This document shows positions 1-8,073 of a stretch of 35,223 nt of DNA, piece by piece. The stretch comes from Desulfotomaculaceae bacterium (GTDB lineage Bacteria; Bacillota; Desulfotomaculia; Desulfotomaculales; Pelotomaculaceae). The first letter of the stretch is position 1. Each line of letters starts with the position of its first letter. Both the position numbers and the translations under genes were made by a program. Location: positions 1-35,223 of the forward strand of contig JAQVXL010000021.1 in assembly GCA_028709235.1 (NCBI GenBank), read 5' to 3'. Under the pieces are notes generated by a model. It was not told where the DNA came from, made no database searches, and saw only the letters and a program-made list of their open reading frames with translations.

Positions 1-209
1 AAAAAGTCTTTAATTGATTTCTTGTTTTTGTCGGAACAGAAGGTCAATGCGTTCTTGAACCATTTTTGTGCTTCACTATCCTCAATATTTAAGAAGCGCC
101 TAAAAATTTCAATGTGCGAAAGTTGAGATCTCTGATAAACGGCATAGTCGTGATAAGCGGCTATGCCGTTTATCTGTTCCGGTAAACAAGGGCTCTGAAA
201 AGCCAGCAT
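1..209 (-). CDS. Partial unknown protein, runs off the left edge
   Basis: A minus-strand frame stays open from position 290 to the window edge. The first ATG in it is at 207-209 and gives about 69 residues with no stop before the edge. The visible protein begins MLAFQSPCLPEQ and continues with a charged, aromatic-rich stretch containing EAQKWFKNALTF. I do not recognise the family. The composition looks protein-like, and a transposase or other mobile-element protein is possible. No clear SD precedes the ATG, and a perfect 14-base inverted repeat lies inside the frame, so it could also be a chance open frame or a decayed gene. Confidence 0.4.
   Translation of the reverse strand, partial: MLAFQSPCLPEQINGIAAYHDYAVYQRSQLSHIEIFRRFLNIEDSEAQKWFKNALTFCSDKNKKSIKDF
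134..174. repeat. Perfect 14-base inverted repeat
   Basis: GATAAACGGCATAG at 134-147 is exactly complementary to 161-174, with a 13-base loop. There is no T-run on either side, so it does not look like an intrinsic terminator. It falls inside the partial minus-strand frame. Confidence 0.6.
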
Positions 210-309
210 GGTATGATCCGAAATCAGAGGCAGAGTCCGTCCCGTTGTAGGACGGGATTTATCATGTCCTGTTTGTTTTAAGTTGTACAATACAGACTAT
301 GTTGCTGTA

Positions 310-318
310 TGGTATAAT
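310..318 (+). promoter_or_regulatory. Extended -10 promoter candidate for cupin-fprA
   Basis: TGGTATAAT is a perfect TATAAT with the TGn extension, 51 bases upstream of the cupin start. No convincing -35 hexamer sits at 17 bases, which is common for extended -10 promoters. It could drive both the cupin gene and fprA. Confidence 0.45.
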
Positions 319-368
319 AATTTTAAGTAATACTAGATAATATGTGCTATCTTAGGAGGTGTAAAACA

Positions 369-683
369 ATGGTAGAACAGGTATTTAAAATGTATGTAGG
401 TAATGAAAAAACCGTCGAAAAGGTCATATTTGATGAAAACATTAATTATCTACACATGGTGCTAAACAAAGATGAGGGACTGCCGGTACACTTCACCAAT
501 TCAAGCACGTATATGACCGTTGTTAGAGGAAGACTCTCCATTGGCTTTGATGACCAGGAGATTCACGAGTATGAAGCTGGAACTGTGCTTAAAATTCCGT
601 TCCAGACAAAAATGAATGCCAAAAACCTGCATGATGATACATTGGAACTTATCGTCGTAAAGGCACCTGCTCCAAAAAGTTAG
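369..683 (+). CDS. Small single-domain cupin protein
   Basis: 104 residues. The ATG at 369 is chosen because AGGAGGTG at 354-361 precedes it by 7 bases; an in-frame ATG at 342 would put the SD inside the gene. The protein shows the small beta-barrel cupin pattern: a first motif around LPVHFTNSSTYMTVVRGRL and a second around EYEAGTVLKIPFQTKM. The usual metal-binding His/Glu set is incomplete; one His lies in the first motif, so metal binding is uncertain. The next gene, fprA, starts 70 bases downstream with no terminator between, so the two are probably co-transcribed. The ligand and function cannot be read from the sequence; a sensor or accessory role with FprA is only an inference from proximity. 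Confidence 0.75.
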   Translation: MVEQVFKMYVGNEKTVEKVIFDENINYLHMVLNKDEGLPVHFTNSSTYMTVVRGRLSIGFDDQEIHEYEAGTVLKIPFQTKMNAKNLHDDTLELIVVKAPAPKS

Positions 684-753
684 AAGAGTAAATACTGTGA
701 TTATTAGTTTTTTCATTTAAGAGTAATAAACAATAAAAAGGAGTGCGGTTAAA

Positions 754-1941
754 GTGAAAAGGCAAGTTAAAAACAATGTATATTGGGTCGGTAAAGTTGA
801 TTGGGAACTTAGAAAATTTCACGGCGATGAACTTTCCACTCATAAAGGATCATCTTATAATTCCTACTTAATTCAAGAAGAAAAAACCGTTCTGATTGAT
901 ACGGTTTGGACTCCTTTTGCCGAAGAGTTCGTTGAAAACTTGGCCAGGGAAATTGATTTAAGCAAAATTGATTATATTGTGGCCAATCATGGAGAGGTGG
1001 ACCATAGTGGAGCGCTTCCCGCTTTAATGAAGCATATCCCGGACACGCCAATTTATTGCACTGCCAATGCAGTTAAATCCTTAAAAGGTCAATATCATCA
1101 GGACTGGAATTTCCAGGTTGTCAAGACCGGAGATAAAATTAGTATTGGGAATGGGAAAGAGCTTGTTTTTGTTGAAATGTCCATGCTGCATTGGCCGGAC
1201 AGTATGGCGGCTTTTCTGACTCAAGATAATATACTTTTCAGTAACGATGCGTTCGGACAGCATCTGGCGAATGATAAATTGTTTAATGACCAGGCCGATC
1301 AGCACGATCTTTTTTATGAAGCCATTAAATATTACGCAAATATTTTGAACCCCTTTAACTCTATATTGAGGAGAAAGCTGGATGAGATTATTTCAATGAA
1401 TCTCCCGATTGAGATAATCGCCACCAGTCACGGAATCATTTGGCGGGATAATCCGATGCAAATAGTGGAAAAATACAGTCAGTGGGCCAATGACTATCAG
1501 GAAAATCAAATTGCAATTGTTTATGACACAATGTGGAATGGAACAAAGCTATTGGCCGAAAAGATAGCGGAAGGAATTGGATTAGCTGATTCTGATGTTG
1601 TCGTCAAGGTATTCAACCTGGCCAAAAATGATGCAAATGACGTGATTACCGAAGTTTTTAAATCAAAAACCGTTGTTATCGGATCACCTACAATGTCGAA
1701 TAACATTTTGCATTCGGTGGCGGGCTTTATTCATTTAATGAAACTATTAAGATTTAAAGGGAAAAAAGCTGCCGCATTTGGTTGCTATGGCTGGAGCGGG
1801 GAATCTGTAAAAGTATTGAATGAATCAATGGCAAATGCAGGTTTTGAAGTCGTCAGTGAGGGCTACAGAAACCATTGGAACCCGGATGTTGAGTCACAAA
1901 AAGCAGCAATAGATTTTGGCAAAACAATAGCTAAATTATAA
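754..1941 (+). CDS. fprA: Flavodiiron protein (FprA-type O2/NO reductase)
   Basis: 395 residues, normal for class A flavodiiron proteins, which reduce O2 to water or NO to N2O in the cytoplasm of anaerobes. The N-terminal beta-lactamase-like domain (about 1-245) has the complete diiron ligand set: H79, E81 and H84 in NHGEVDH, H146 in MLHWPD, D165 in SNDAFGQH and H226 in ATSHGIIW. The flavodoxin domain follows (about 250-395), with the FMN loop YDTMWNGTK and the segment IGSPTMSNN. There is no C-terminal rubredoxin or flavin reductase extension, so electrons must come from separate proteins. The start is GTG at 754 behind AAAAGGAG. It follows the cupin gene and ends before a strong terminator at 2031. 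Confidence 0.95.
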   Translation: MKRQVKNNVYWVGKVDWELRKFHGDELSTHKGSSYNSYLIQEEKTVLIDTVWTPFAEEFVENLAREIDLSKIDYIVANHGEVDHSGALPALMKHIPDTPIYCTANAVKSLKGQYHQDWNFQVVKTGDKISIGNGKELVFVEMSMLHWPDSMAAFLTQDNILFSNDAFGQHLANDKLFNDQADQHDLFYEAIKYYANILNPFNSILRRKLDEIISMNLPIEIIATSHGIIWRDNPMQIVEKYSQWANDYQENQIAIVYDTMWNGTKLLAEKIAEGIGLADSDVVVKVFNLAKNDANDVITEVFKSKTVVIGSPTMSNNILHSVAGFIHLMKLLRFKGKKAAAFGCYGWSGESVKVLNESMANAGFEVVSEGYRNHWNPDVESQKAAIDFGKTIAKL

Positions 1942-2030
1942 AACAATAAATATTGAATAGATTGGAATTGCAGGCATTGGCGCCGTCGAAGAACTATTAA
2001 GGTGTTTATGGCTCAATAACCAATGGTGCT

Positions 2031-2070
2031 CCCGCCAAAACGTCAGGTAGTTTTGGCGGGTGTTTTTTTT
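2031..2070 (+). terminator. Intrinsic terminator after fprA
   Basis: An 11-base-pair perfect stem, CCCGCCAAAAC (2031-2041) with GTTTTGGCGGG (2050-2060), has an 8-base loop and is followed by TG and eight T residues. It lies 90 bases after the fprA stop. Confidence 0.93.
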
Positions 2071-2192
2071 ACAGTTATTTAAAAAGCGCCCGACTGGATA
2101 ACTCCAGGTACCGAAGAGACAATGGATCAAGAAAAAATCGCTGCCCGAAGGAAGATGTTGAGTAATTCAATAATTCAAGCCTGACCCCGAGT

Positions 2193-2215
2193 AACGCTGA
2201 AAAGCGTTTCTTTTT
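2193..2215 (+). terminator. Intrinsic terminator, GAAA tetraloop
   Basis: AACGCT (2193-2198), loop GAAA, AGCGTT (2203-2208), then TCTTTTT. It follows a non-coding stretch (2071-2192) in which I see no gene, so it may be a backup terminator for the fprA unit or the end of an unrecognised short transcript. Confidence 0.75.
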
Positions 2216-2325
2216 GATCTGTTCCCTGCTGCTGCTGGTAGCAGTCACCTAATTATGGGTTTATGAATAAAATGTGGCAGACGTGTGTCCTTCCGTTATA
2301 TAGGGGTAGAATAGGGGGAATAAAA

Positions 2326-3252
2326 ATGTTGTCAAATGAAAATTTTGTTAGACAATCTCTGGACTTAGATCTGTTCTTTTTAAGAATTATGAAAGAACAT
2401 TCCTTTTTCTTAGAAGCAGGCTTCACTCCTGTAAATGCAGACCTTGCTCGTCAAGCAGATGCCTTTAAAACCCAGTTCGAGGCTTTGTTAAGAGAAGTAG
2501 TTTTTATCGCCAACGGATTTATTAGTCGTGATGTAGCAACCTCTGGAGAGATAGTAACGGATTTTACACTTAATGCTGAAAAGGCAACTACCTTTTTTAC
2601 GGGAATTCAACTTGACACCAGCATTACAATGGCGGAGCTTTCTCTGACAAAGGGTGTTCAGCAATTAAACATACAATCGCTGGCACAACGAGTCGCTGAT
2701 ATAAATCAACGAGCCATTGTCCTTTTGCCAGGTTTAATTAATTTAAAGACCATAGTATTGAACAGTATGTTGACTTGCAAAATATTTACGTTCAACTGGC
2801 CACTTTTAATTGACCACATCCGCAGGGAAGCCGTATTATTTTTAGAGCTGCTCAAAAGATTACAGAACAGGGTTGTTATAGATATGGCCAGGTTTGCCGT
2901 TGAACAGGAATCCTTCTGGAATAGAATTATGGCTGAACATGCGAAATTCATCAGGGGACTTTTAGACCCAACCGAAGAAACCTTGTTCCAGACAGCCGAT
3001 AAATTTGGCAGGGAATTTGATATGCTGACTGCGGAAGCACTGGCATCACAAACCCAGATCGCCCTTTTGCCACAGGTTACCCAGGAGAGCCTGAGGGAAA
3101 CCGTGGCGATAAGGGATTTTAAACGACAAGGCACGGAAGGTATACTTGCTTGTAAAATAAGGTCTATTATCATACCTTTATTGGGTGATCACGTTCTTAG
3201 GGAGGCAAATCATTACCTCCGTTTATTGAAAATTTTTAGTATGATTGTTTAA
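2326..3252 (+). CDS. DUF2935 family protein (two helical-bundle repeats)
   Basis: 308 residues. The ATG at 2326 is preferred over an in-frame ATG at 2263 because AGGGGGAA at 2313-2320 is an SD at good spacing. The protein has two similar halves. The first carries DLFFLRIMKEHSFFLEAGF and the second EQESFWNRIMAEHAKFIRGL, the repeated H/E-bearing helix typical of DUF2935. The family is widespread in Clostridia and Bacilli and is predicted to fold as ferritin-like four-helix bundles; the paired Glu/His residues suggest metal binding, but function is unknown. It sits alone between terminator 2193 and a 255-base gap. Confidence 0.85.
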   Translation: MLSNENFVRQSLDLDLFFLRIMKEHSFFLEAGFTPVNADLARQADAFKTQFEALLREVVFIANGFISRDVATSGEIVTDFTLNAEKATTFFTGIQLDTSITMAELSLTKGVQQLNIQSLAQRVADINQRAIVLLPGLINLKTIVLNSMLTCKIFTFNWPLLIDHIRREAVLFLELLKRLQNRVVIDMARFAVEQESFWNRIMAEHAKFIRGLLDPTEETLFQTADKFGREFDMLTAEALASQTQIALLPQVTQESLRETVAIRDFKRQGTEGILACKIRSIIIPLLGDHVLREANHYLRLLKIFSMIV

Positions 3253-3507
3253 AGTAAATTGTGGGCCATTACCTCTATATTTTGCGGTAAAATGCAATAA
3301 AATTTCAATTTAGCCCCGCCTGTCCCTGACGGCGGACAAAACCAGCCGTTTTATACTGTCTTTTATTTTAGCTATTATTTCACCCTTTGGGCTTATTTGG
3401 CGTTTAAAACTGTGTGTTTTTATACACAACTTATTTTCCGAAGGCATATGTTAAAAGGAAATGAGGGGCGTCGATTAATAGTTTTTTCGCTTCACGGGGG
3501 GTAAAAA

Positions 3508-3720
3508 ATGAAGATTGGGGATATCGTAACCAGAAAAATATATGGTGAGGACATGCAGTTTTGTATTATTGGTTTTTATACTAACCAGGGTACGGGGGAA
3601 AGGGTGGCGATAATGGCCCTCCTTGACCCAAACCTGATTGTGGAGGCCTCGGTTCAGGAACTTGCGCCTATTTCTGCCAGGGACCTATTTGCGTTGACAA
3701 CAACGCCATTTGTTCACTAA
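3508..3720 (+). CDS. Stand-alone YabG N-terminal-domain-like protein
   Basis: 70 residues with an ATG behind ACGGGGGGT. The start KIGDIVTRKIYGEDMQFCII aligns by eye with the first ~55 residues of the sporulation protease YabG, which has the same GD-V-RK-Y-D-F-IIG spacing, and continues to a matching segment near LIVEASVQELAPI. The whole YabG peptidase domain (over 200 residues) is absent. The gene closes with its own stop and a terminator overlapping the stop codon, so it looks like a real small gene rather than a frameshifted yabG. YabG processes spore coat proteins; a role for this domain alone, such as substrate or SH3-like binding, is inference. The upstream gap 3253-3507 holds weak hairpins but no gene I can support. 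Confidence 0.7.
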   Translation: MKIGDIVTRKIYGEDMQFCIIGFYTNQGTGERVAIMALLDPNLIVEASVQELAPISARDLFALTTTPFVH

Positions 3721-3742
3721 ACTGCCGCGAGGCAGTTTTTTT
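3719..3742 (+). terminator. Intrinsic terminator overlapping stop codon
   Basis: AAACTGCC (3719-3726), loop GCGA, GGCAGTTT (3731-3738), running into seven T residues. The left arm contains the last two bases of the TAA stop of the small YabG-like gene. Confidence 0.9.
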
Positions 3743-3812
3743 ATGTGTCTAATAAAGGAATATTCTGACTGCCATTGAATTATACTACTTGGAATACGAA
3801 AGGAGGGTTTTG

Positions 3813-5162
3813 GTGGAGAACGAAGGAATATTTTTGGGTGTCGCGGAAAACGCTGTCAATAAAGCAAAAAAAATGGGCGCCCAGTTAGCAGAAGCATACA
3901 TAAGCAGTACCAAGGAGCTAAACATCGATGTGCGGGAGGCACGGGTGGAGACTATGAAGTTGGCCGAGGAACGCGGTCTGGGTCTGCGTGTTGTCCGGGA
4001 CGGAAGAACAGGATTTTCCTTCAGCACAGACCTGAGTCCGCAGGGTATCGATGATGTCTCCAGACAGGCGCTGGCTAACTGTGAAAAAACCGCTGAAGAC
4101 TCCTATAATACCCTGCCGTCTCCCGGCCGGGCCTATCCGGCTCTGGATATTTATGACCCCGCCATCAGGGAGGCTACTGTCGAACATAAGATTGAAATGG
4201 CCAGACATATGGAGGAAGCCGCCCGCGCTTATGACCCCAGGGTAAAAATAATTGAAAGTTCTAGTTACCAGGACGGGGAATCGCTGGTTACTGTGGCCAA
4301 CAGCCTCGGCTTGAGCACGGTATTTAAAGGTTCCTACTGTGGGATCTACCTGGCCCTGGCGGCAGGCGAGGGGGACAACAGCCAGACCGGTTTTGCTATG
4401 GACTTCAGCCTCAAATTTAACAGCCTCAAGCCCGCAGATATAGGACGGGAGGCGGCCCGCCGGGCTGTAAGGATGCTGGGAGCGCAACCTGTCACCACGT
4501 GTAAAGCTTCCATAGTACTGGAACCCTATGTAGCCACGGGATTTTTAGGGATAATCAGCTCCGCCCTGACCGCGGACGCGGTCCAGAAAGGCCGATCGTT
4601 GTTTGCCGGAAAGGTTGGCGCAAAAGTGGCTGCCGATATGGTGACGATTATAGATGACGGTACGCTGGCCGGCGGCCTCGGCTCAGCCCCTTTTGACGGT
4701 GAGGGCGTCCCCACCGCGCGGACAGTGTTGATCGATAAAGGAGTGCTCAAGCAATACCTTTATAATACTTATACCGCCGCCAAAGACGGTGTTGATTCCA
4801 CCGGCAACGGTGTGCGTGGTTCTTTTAAAGGGACACCTGAAGTCGGAGTGACAAACTTTTTTATTGAGGCGGGCCAAACACCCGTTGAGGAACTAATCAA
4901 GGGAGTGACAAACGGCCTGTATGTCACTGAAGTGATGGGAATGCACACAGCGAATCCGATTTCCGGCGATTTTTCTGTCGGCGTCTCGGGCCTTTTGATC
5001 GAAAACGGCGCCATAACGAAGCCGGTGCGCGGGATGGCGATGGGAGGAAATATAATAGAATTGTTTAATAGCGTCGATATGGTCGGAAATGATCTGCAGT
5101 TTTTTGGCAGCAAGGGATCCCCGACGATCAGGATAGCCGAGATGATTATAAGCGGCCAGTAG
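3813..5162 (+). CDS. pmbA: TldE/PmbA family metalloprotease subunit
   Basis: 449 residues, the usual PmbA (TldE) length. The GTG at 3813 follows AAAGGAGGG at 3799-3807; the TTG further upstream at 3789 would include the SD. The N-terminal domain has the EARVETMKLAEERGLGLRVV pattern of the family. The C-terminal region has STGNGVRGSF and MGMHTANPISGDFSVGVSG, both diagnostic of TldD/TldE. There is no HExxxH zinc motif, which matches TldE rather than TldD. In characterised systems TldD supplies the active-site zinc and TldE pairs with it to degrade unfolded peptides or mature modified peptides. No tldD lies in the window, so the partner must be elsewhere, or this copy acts alone. Confidence 0.92.
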   Translation: MENEGIFLGVAENAVNKAKKMGAQLAEAYISSTKELNIDVREARVETMKLAEERGLGLRVVRDGRTGFSFSTDLSPQGIDDVSRQALANCEKTAEDSYNTLPSPGRAYPALDIYDPAIREATVEHKIEMARHMEEAARAYDPRVKIIESSSYQDGESLVTVANSLGLSTVFKGSYCGIYLALAAGEGDNSQTGFAMDFSLKFNSLKPADIGREAARRAVRMLGAQPVTTCKASIVLEPYVATGFLGIISSALTADAVQKGRSLFAGKVGAKVAADMVTIIDDGTLAGGLGSAPFDGEGVPTARTVLIDKGVLKQYLYNTYTAAKDGVDSTGNGVRGSFKGTPEVGVTNFFIEAGQTPVEELIKGVTNGLYVTEVMGMHTANPISGDFSVGVSGLLIENGAITKPVRGMAMGGNIIELFNSVDMVGNDLQFFGSKGSPTIRIAEMIISGQ

Positions 5163-5184
5163 TGCAATTACTAAACCATAATTA

Positions 5185-5214
5185 TTGTCACATAGGAGAA
5201 AATTATGGTAAAAT
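5185..5214 (+). promoter_or_regulatory. SigA-type promoter candidate for aroQ operon
   Basis: TTGTCA (5185-5190), 18-base spacer, TAAAAT (5209-5214). It lies in the gap between pmbA and aroQ, about 67 bases upstream of the aroQ start. Confidence 0.5.
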
Positions 5215-5280
5215 GTCTGCAGCTTACTTAAGGGATTCATGGGGCTGTCGGGTAAGACGCGTTGAATGCGGGGTGACATT

Positions 5281-5739
5281 TTGAAAATCCTTGTTCTTCA
5301 TGGTCCGAATTTAAACCTGCTGGGCAGGCGAGAACCATCCGTTTACGGCAGCGCTACTCTCGACCAGATCAACGGGATGCTGTCCGCTCTCGCCGTTGAG
5401 CTTGGTGTTGAAGTAACCTGCCGGCAGTCAAACCACGAGGGAGAGCTAATTGACCTGCTGCATAACACGGCGGACACGGACGCGGTTGTAATCAACCCGG
5501 GAGCGTACACTCACACCAGTCTGGCCCTGCGCGACGCCATAGCCGCGGTTGGTATTCCCGCCATAGAAGTTCACCTTTCCAATATATACGCGCGTGAAGA
5601 CTTCCGGAGTAAATCGGTAATAGCTCCGGTCGCTTCAGGACAAATCAGCGGACTGGGTGTTACCGGTTACCTCCTGGCGCTGCGGGCGGCGGTTTCGCTG
5701 GCCGAATCAAAAGGAGGATTATATTGCCGGAAAAAATAA
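5281..5739 (+). CDS. aroQ: Type II 3-dehydroquinate dehydratase
   Basis: 152 residues. It catalyses 3-dehydroquinate to 3-dehydroshikimate, the third step of the shikimate pathway, as a dodecameric cytoplasmic enzyme. I chose TTG at 5281: GGGGTGA lies 5 bases upstream and the protein then opens as [14 protein letters not shown], exactly where the family begins. An in-frame ATG at 5266 would add five residues without a good SD. Visible signatures are RREPSVYG (catalytic Arg/Tyr loop), [10 protein letters not shown], the [10 protein letters not shown] segment and [13 protein letters not shown], carrying the catalytic His and substrate-binding Arg. It overlaps the next gene by 16 bases. Confidence 0.96.
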   Translation: MKILVLHGPNLNLLGRREPSVYGSATLDQINGMLSALAVELGVEVTCRQSNHEGELIDLLHNTADTDAVVINPGAYTHTSLALRDAIAAVGIPAIEVHLSNIYAREDFRSKSVIAPVASGQISGLGVTGYLLALRAAVSLAESKGGLYCRKK

Positions 5740-6794
5740 GCAGGCTGCGCCAGCTTTTTGGGCCGGCCGGGATAGATGCCTTCTATATCACAAACCCGGA
5801 AAACCGTTACTATCTGAGTGGGTTTACTGGCTCAACGGGAGCTTTGCTGGTGACCCGCGAGCAGTCCTATATGCTCACTGATTTTCGCTATACGGCGCAG
5901 GCTGCTATGGAAAGCCCGGGATATCAGGTTATCGAAGTCTCAGGAACATATGCGGCAGTGCTTTTCCGGCTCTTAAAGGAAAACTGCCTCTTCAGGTTAG
6001 GTCTGGAGGGAGATCACCAAACCTGCAACCAGTATTTTAACCTCAGCAAGGTACGTGCAGGGGTTGAAATCAAACCCTTAAGTGATCAGGTTGAACAACT
6101 GAGGATGCTGAAAGACGAATCTGAAATAGGTTTGATTGAAAAAGCAGTCAGTATTGCCGACCTGTCCTTTGCACAAATTCTGCCTCTCATTAAACCGGGG
6201 GTTACCGAGCAGGAGATAGCGCTGCAGCTGGAATACACCATGCGCCGGATGGGAGCCGACGGGCCGGCGTTTAAAATTATTGTCGCATCCGGTGTTCGTT
6301 CCGCCCTGCCGCATGGGGTCGCCTCCGCCAAAACAATCGCGGTGGGGGATCTGGTCACATTTGATTTCGGAGCGGTGTATCAAGGCTATCACTCCGATAT
6401 AACCAGGACAGTGGTAATAAATAGTTCAAACCTGAGACAGAAGGAGATCTATAAGATTGTCCTGGAAGCGCAGATGAATGCCATAGCCGCTGTTAAAGCC
6501 GGTGTGTGCGCCTCGGATGTCGATTGGGCCGCCCGGAGTATCATCGAAAAGAAGGGTTACGGTGAATGCTTCGGTCACAGTACCGGACACGGTCTGGGCC
6601 TGGGTATTCATGAAAACCCGAGTTTAGCAGCTAAAAATGATACTATCCTGGAGCCCGGCATGGTTGTTACTATCGAACCCGGGATCTACATCCGAAACTG
6701 GGGTGGCGTCAGGATCGAGGATACTGTCGTGGTCGAAGACAACGGCTGCAGGATATTAACCAAGACGCCAAAAGAAAAATTGTTGGTTCTTTAG
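5724..6794 (+). CDS. M24B aminopeptidase (Xaa-Pro peptidase family)
   Basis: 356 residues, TTG start behind AAAGGAGG. It has a creatinase-like N-terminal domain (about 1-125) and a pita-bread catalytic domain (about 130-356). The five dinuclear metal ligands of the M24 family can be placed: Asp in [18 protein letters not shown] (two Asp), His in [14 protein letters not shown], Glu in VTIEPGIYI and Glu in GGVRIEDT. It should release N-terminal residues next to proline, recycling proline peptides. It overlaps aroQ and precedes efp by 62 bases, the aroQ-pepP/ypdF-efp order common in Firmicutes. Whether it is an Xaa-Pro aminopeptidase or dipeptidase cannot be settled by eye. Confidence 0.93.
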   Translation: MPEKISRLRQLFGPAGIDAFYITNPENRYYLSGFTGSTGALLVTREQSYMLTDFRYTAQAAMESPGYQVIEVSGTYAAVLFRLLKENCLFRLGLEGDHQTCNQYFNLSKVRAGVEIKPLSDQVEQLRMLKDESEIGLIEKAVSIADLSFAQILPLIKPGVTEQEIALQLEYTMRRMGADGPAFKIIVASGVRSALPHGVASAKTIAVGDLVTFDFGAVYQGYHSDITRTVVINSSNLRQKEIYKIVLEAQMNAIAAVKAGVCASDVDWAARSIIEKKGYGECFGHSTGHGLGLGIHENPSLAAKNDTILEPGMVVTIEPGIYIRNWGGVRIEDTVVVEDNGCRILTKTPKEKLLVL

Positions 6795-6856
6795 GGCCGG
6801 CTGAAAAAAATATGTGTCGCAAATAAAAATTTACATACAGGAGATGGGGGCAGGCA

Positions 6857-7414
6857 ATGATTTCAACAAACGAATTTAGAACCGGATTGACCATTGAACT
6901 GGAAGGTGATGTTTTCCAGATCATCGACTTTCAGCATGTAAAGCCGGGAAAAGGAGCTGCTTTTGTCCGTTCAAAGCTCCGTAATATCAGAACAGGGTCG
7001 GTAACTGAAAAAACCTTTAACGCTGGAGAAAAAATACCCAAAGCGAGGATCGAGCGCCGGGAGGTGCAGTACCTTTACAACGACGGAAAAGACTATAATT
7101 TTATGGATATGGAAACATTTGATCAGATTGCCATGAATGCTGATCAGTTAGGTGACGTGGTTAAATATTTAAAAGAGAACATGAGTATTCACTTGCTGAC
7201 TTTTCAGGGAAAATCTATCGGAGTTGATCTGCCTAACTTCGTGGAACTGGAAGTTATCGAAACCAGCCCCGGCATCAAGGGCGATACAGCTTCCGGCGGC
7301 TCCAAGCCGGCCACCCTGGAAACAGGGGCGGTAGTCCAGGTACCCTTTTTTGTCAACGTTGGGGACAAGCTACAGATTGACACCAGGACCGGCAACTACA
7401 TCAAGCGTGCTTAA
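6857..7414 (+). CDS. efp: Translation elongation factor P
   Basis: 185 residues, full length. It binds ribosomes stalled on polyproline and stimulates peptide-bond formation. ATG at 6857 with an upstream GAGATGGGGG. The three beta-barrel domains are intact. The domain I loop [16 protein letters not shown] carries the tip Lys (residue 32), the position modified in many bacteria. The C-terminal signature [17 protein letters not shown] is complete. No modification gene (epmA, ymfI or similar) is nearby. Placement after a proline peptidase gene is conserved and may link proline-rich peptide synthesis and turnover. Confidence 0.97.
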   Translation: MISTNEFRTGLTIELEGDVFQIIDFQHVKPGKGAAFVRSKLRNIRTGSVTEKTFNAGEKIPKARIERREVQYLYNDGKDYNFMDMETFDQIAMNADQLGDVVKYLKENMSIHLLTFQGKSIGVDLPNFVELEVIETSPGIKGDTASGGSKPATLETGAVVQVPFFVNVGDKLQIDTRTGNYIKRA

Positions 7415-7538
7415 GATTTTTTACAAAACCTGAAATATAATCCCGGAAGATCATTAAATGTTTAAAAACCTCCTTTTTGTGACATGCTATAAAAGCCAAA
7501 ACTAGCCACATTATTTATTATGGGGAGGTTGTACATTT

Positions 7539-7997
7539 ATGAACGAACTGAAGACAAGAGTAGCCTATCTGCACGGTTTATCCGCCGGTCTGGACATAAG
7601 CGCGGAAAGTAAAGAAGGAAAACTGCTCCAGGGCATTATTGAAATACTGGATGAGTTTGCTGATTCTGTCGACAGCCTGGAGGAAGCGCAGGAGCAGATG
7701 GAAGAATATCTGGACAGCATTGATGAGGACCTTTTGCACCTGGAAGATGAAATTTATGAAAGTGACGATATGTGTGCCTGCGGTGATGAATTTATCGAGG
7801 TGGACTGCAAGGGCTGCGGCGAGACGGTTTGTTTTGACGCCGCTATTGTTGACGATGATGACATTATAGAGGTTACCTGCCCTAATTGTGATAAGGTAGT
7901 CTACATTAATAACGACACTCACCAGACGGCTGATGAACAGGAAATTCTGATAGGGAAGGTTTCAGCGGACGCCAAACACACGGATGAGGATATCTAA
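7539..7997 (+). CDS. CD1247-type zinc-ribbon protein
   Basis: 152 residues. The N-terminal half (about 1-75) is an acidic helix, MNELKTRVAYLHGLSAGLDI onward, matching the CD1247 N-terminal domain found in Clostridia and Peptococcaceae. It is followed by a cysteine-rich part with CACGDE, CKGCGE and CPNCDK, enough for one or two zinc-ribbon sites. The protein is strongly acidic between residues 43 and 70. Function is unknown; zinc-ribbon plus coiled coil suggests a nucleic-acid or protein-interaction role, which is inference. GGGGAGGTT at 7522-7530 is the SD and could be masked by a complementary AACCTCC at 7467-7473. Confidence 0.8.
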   Translation: MNELKTRVAYLHGLSAGLDISAESKEGKLLQGIIEILDEFADSVDSLEEAQEQMEEYLDSIDEDLLHLEDEIYESDDMCACGDEFIEVDCKGCGETVCFDAAIVDDDDIIEVTCPNCDKVVYINNDTHQTADEQEILIGKVSADAKHTDEDI

Positions 7998-8013
7998 TAA
8001 GATTAAACCATAG

Positions 8014-8051
8014 AAAAAACGAGCGGTACATTTTTTGACCGCTCTTTTTTT
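8014..8051. terminator. Bidirectional intrinsic terminator
   Basis: GAGCGGT (8021-8027) pairs with ACCGCTC (8038-8044). It is followed by seven T residues on + and preceded by six A residues, so it can end the CD1247 gene on + and the convergent small gene on -. Confidence 0.9.
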
Positions 8052-8073
8052 ATGCCTGAAACCAGTAATCATA

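Noticed and set aside
134-174. Intrinsic terminator
   Set aside because: The perfect stem is not followed by a T-run on either strand.
1942-2030. Short peptide gene after fprA
   Set aside because: Frames are under 20 codons before a stop and no SD is present; it is treated as the fprA 3-prime untranslated region.
3918-4487. 189-residue minus-strand frame within pmbA
   Set aside because: Shadow frame of a conserved gene with matching length and motifs on the + strand.
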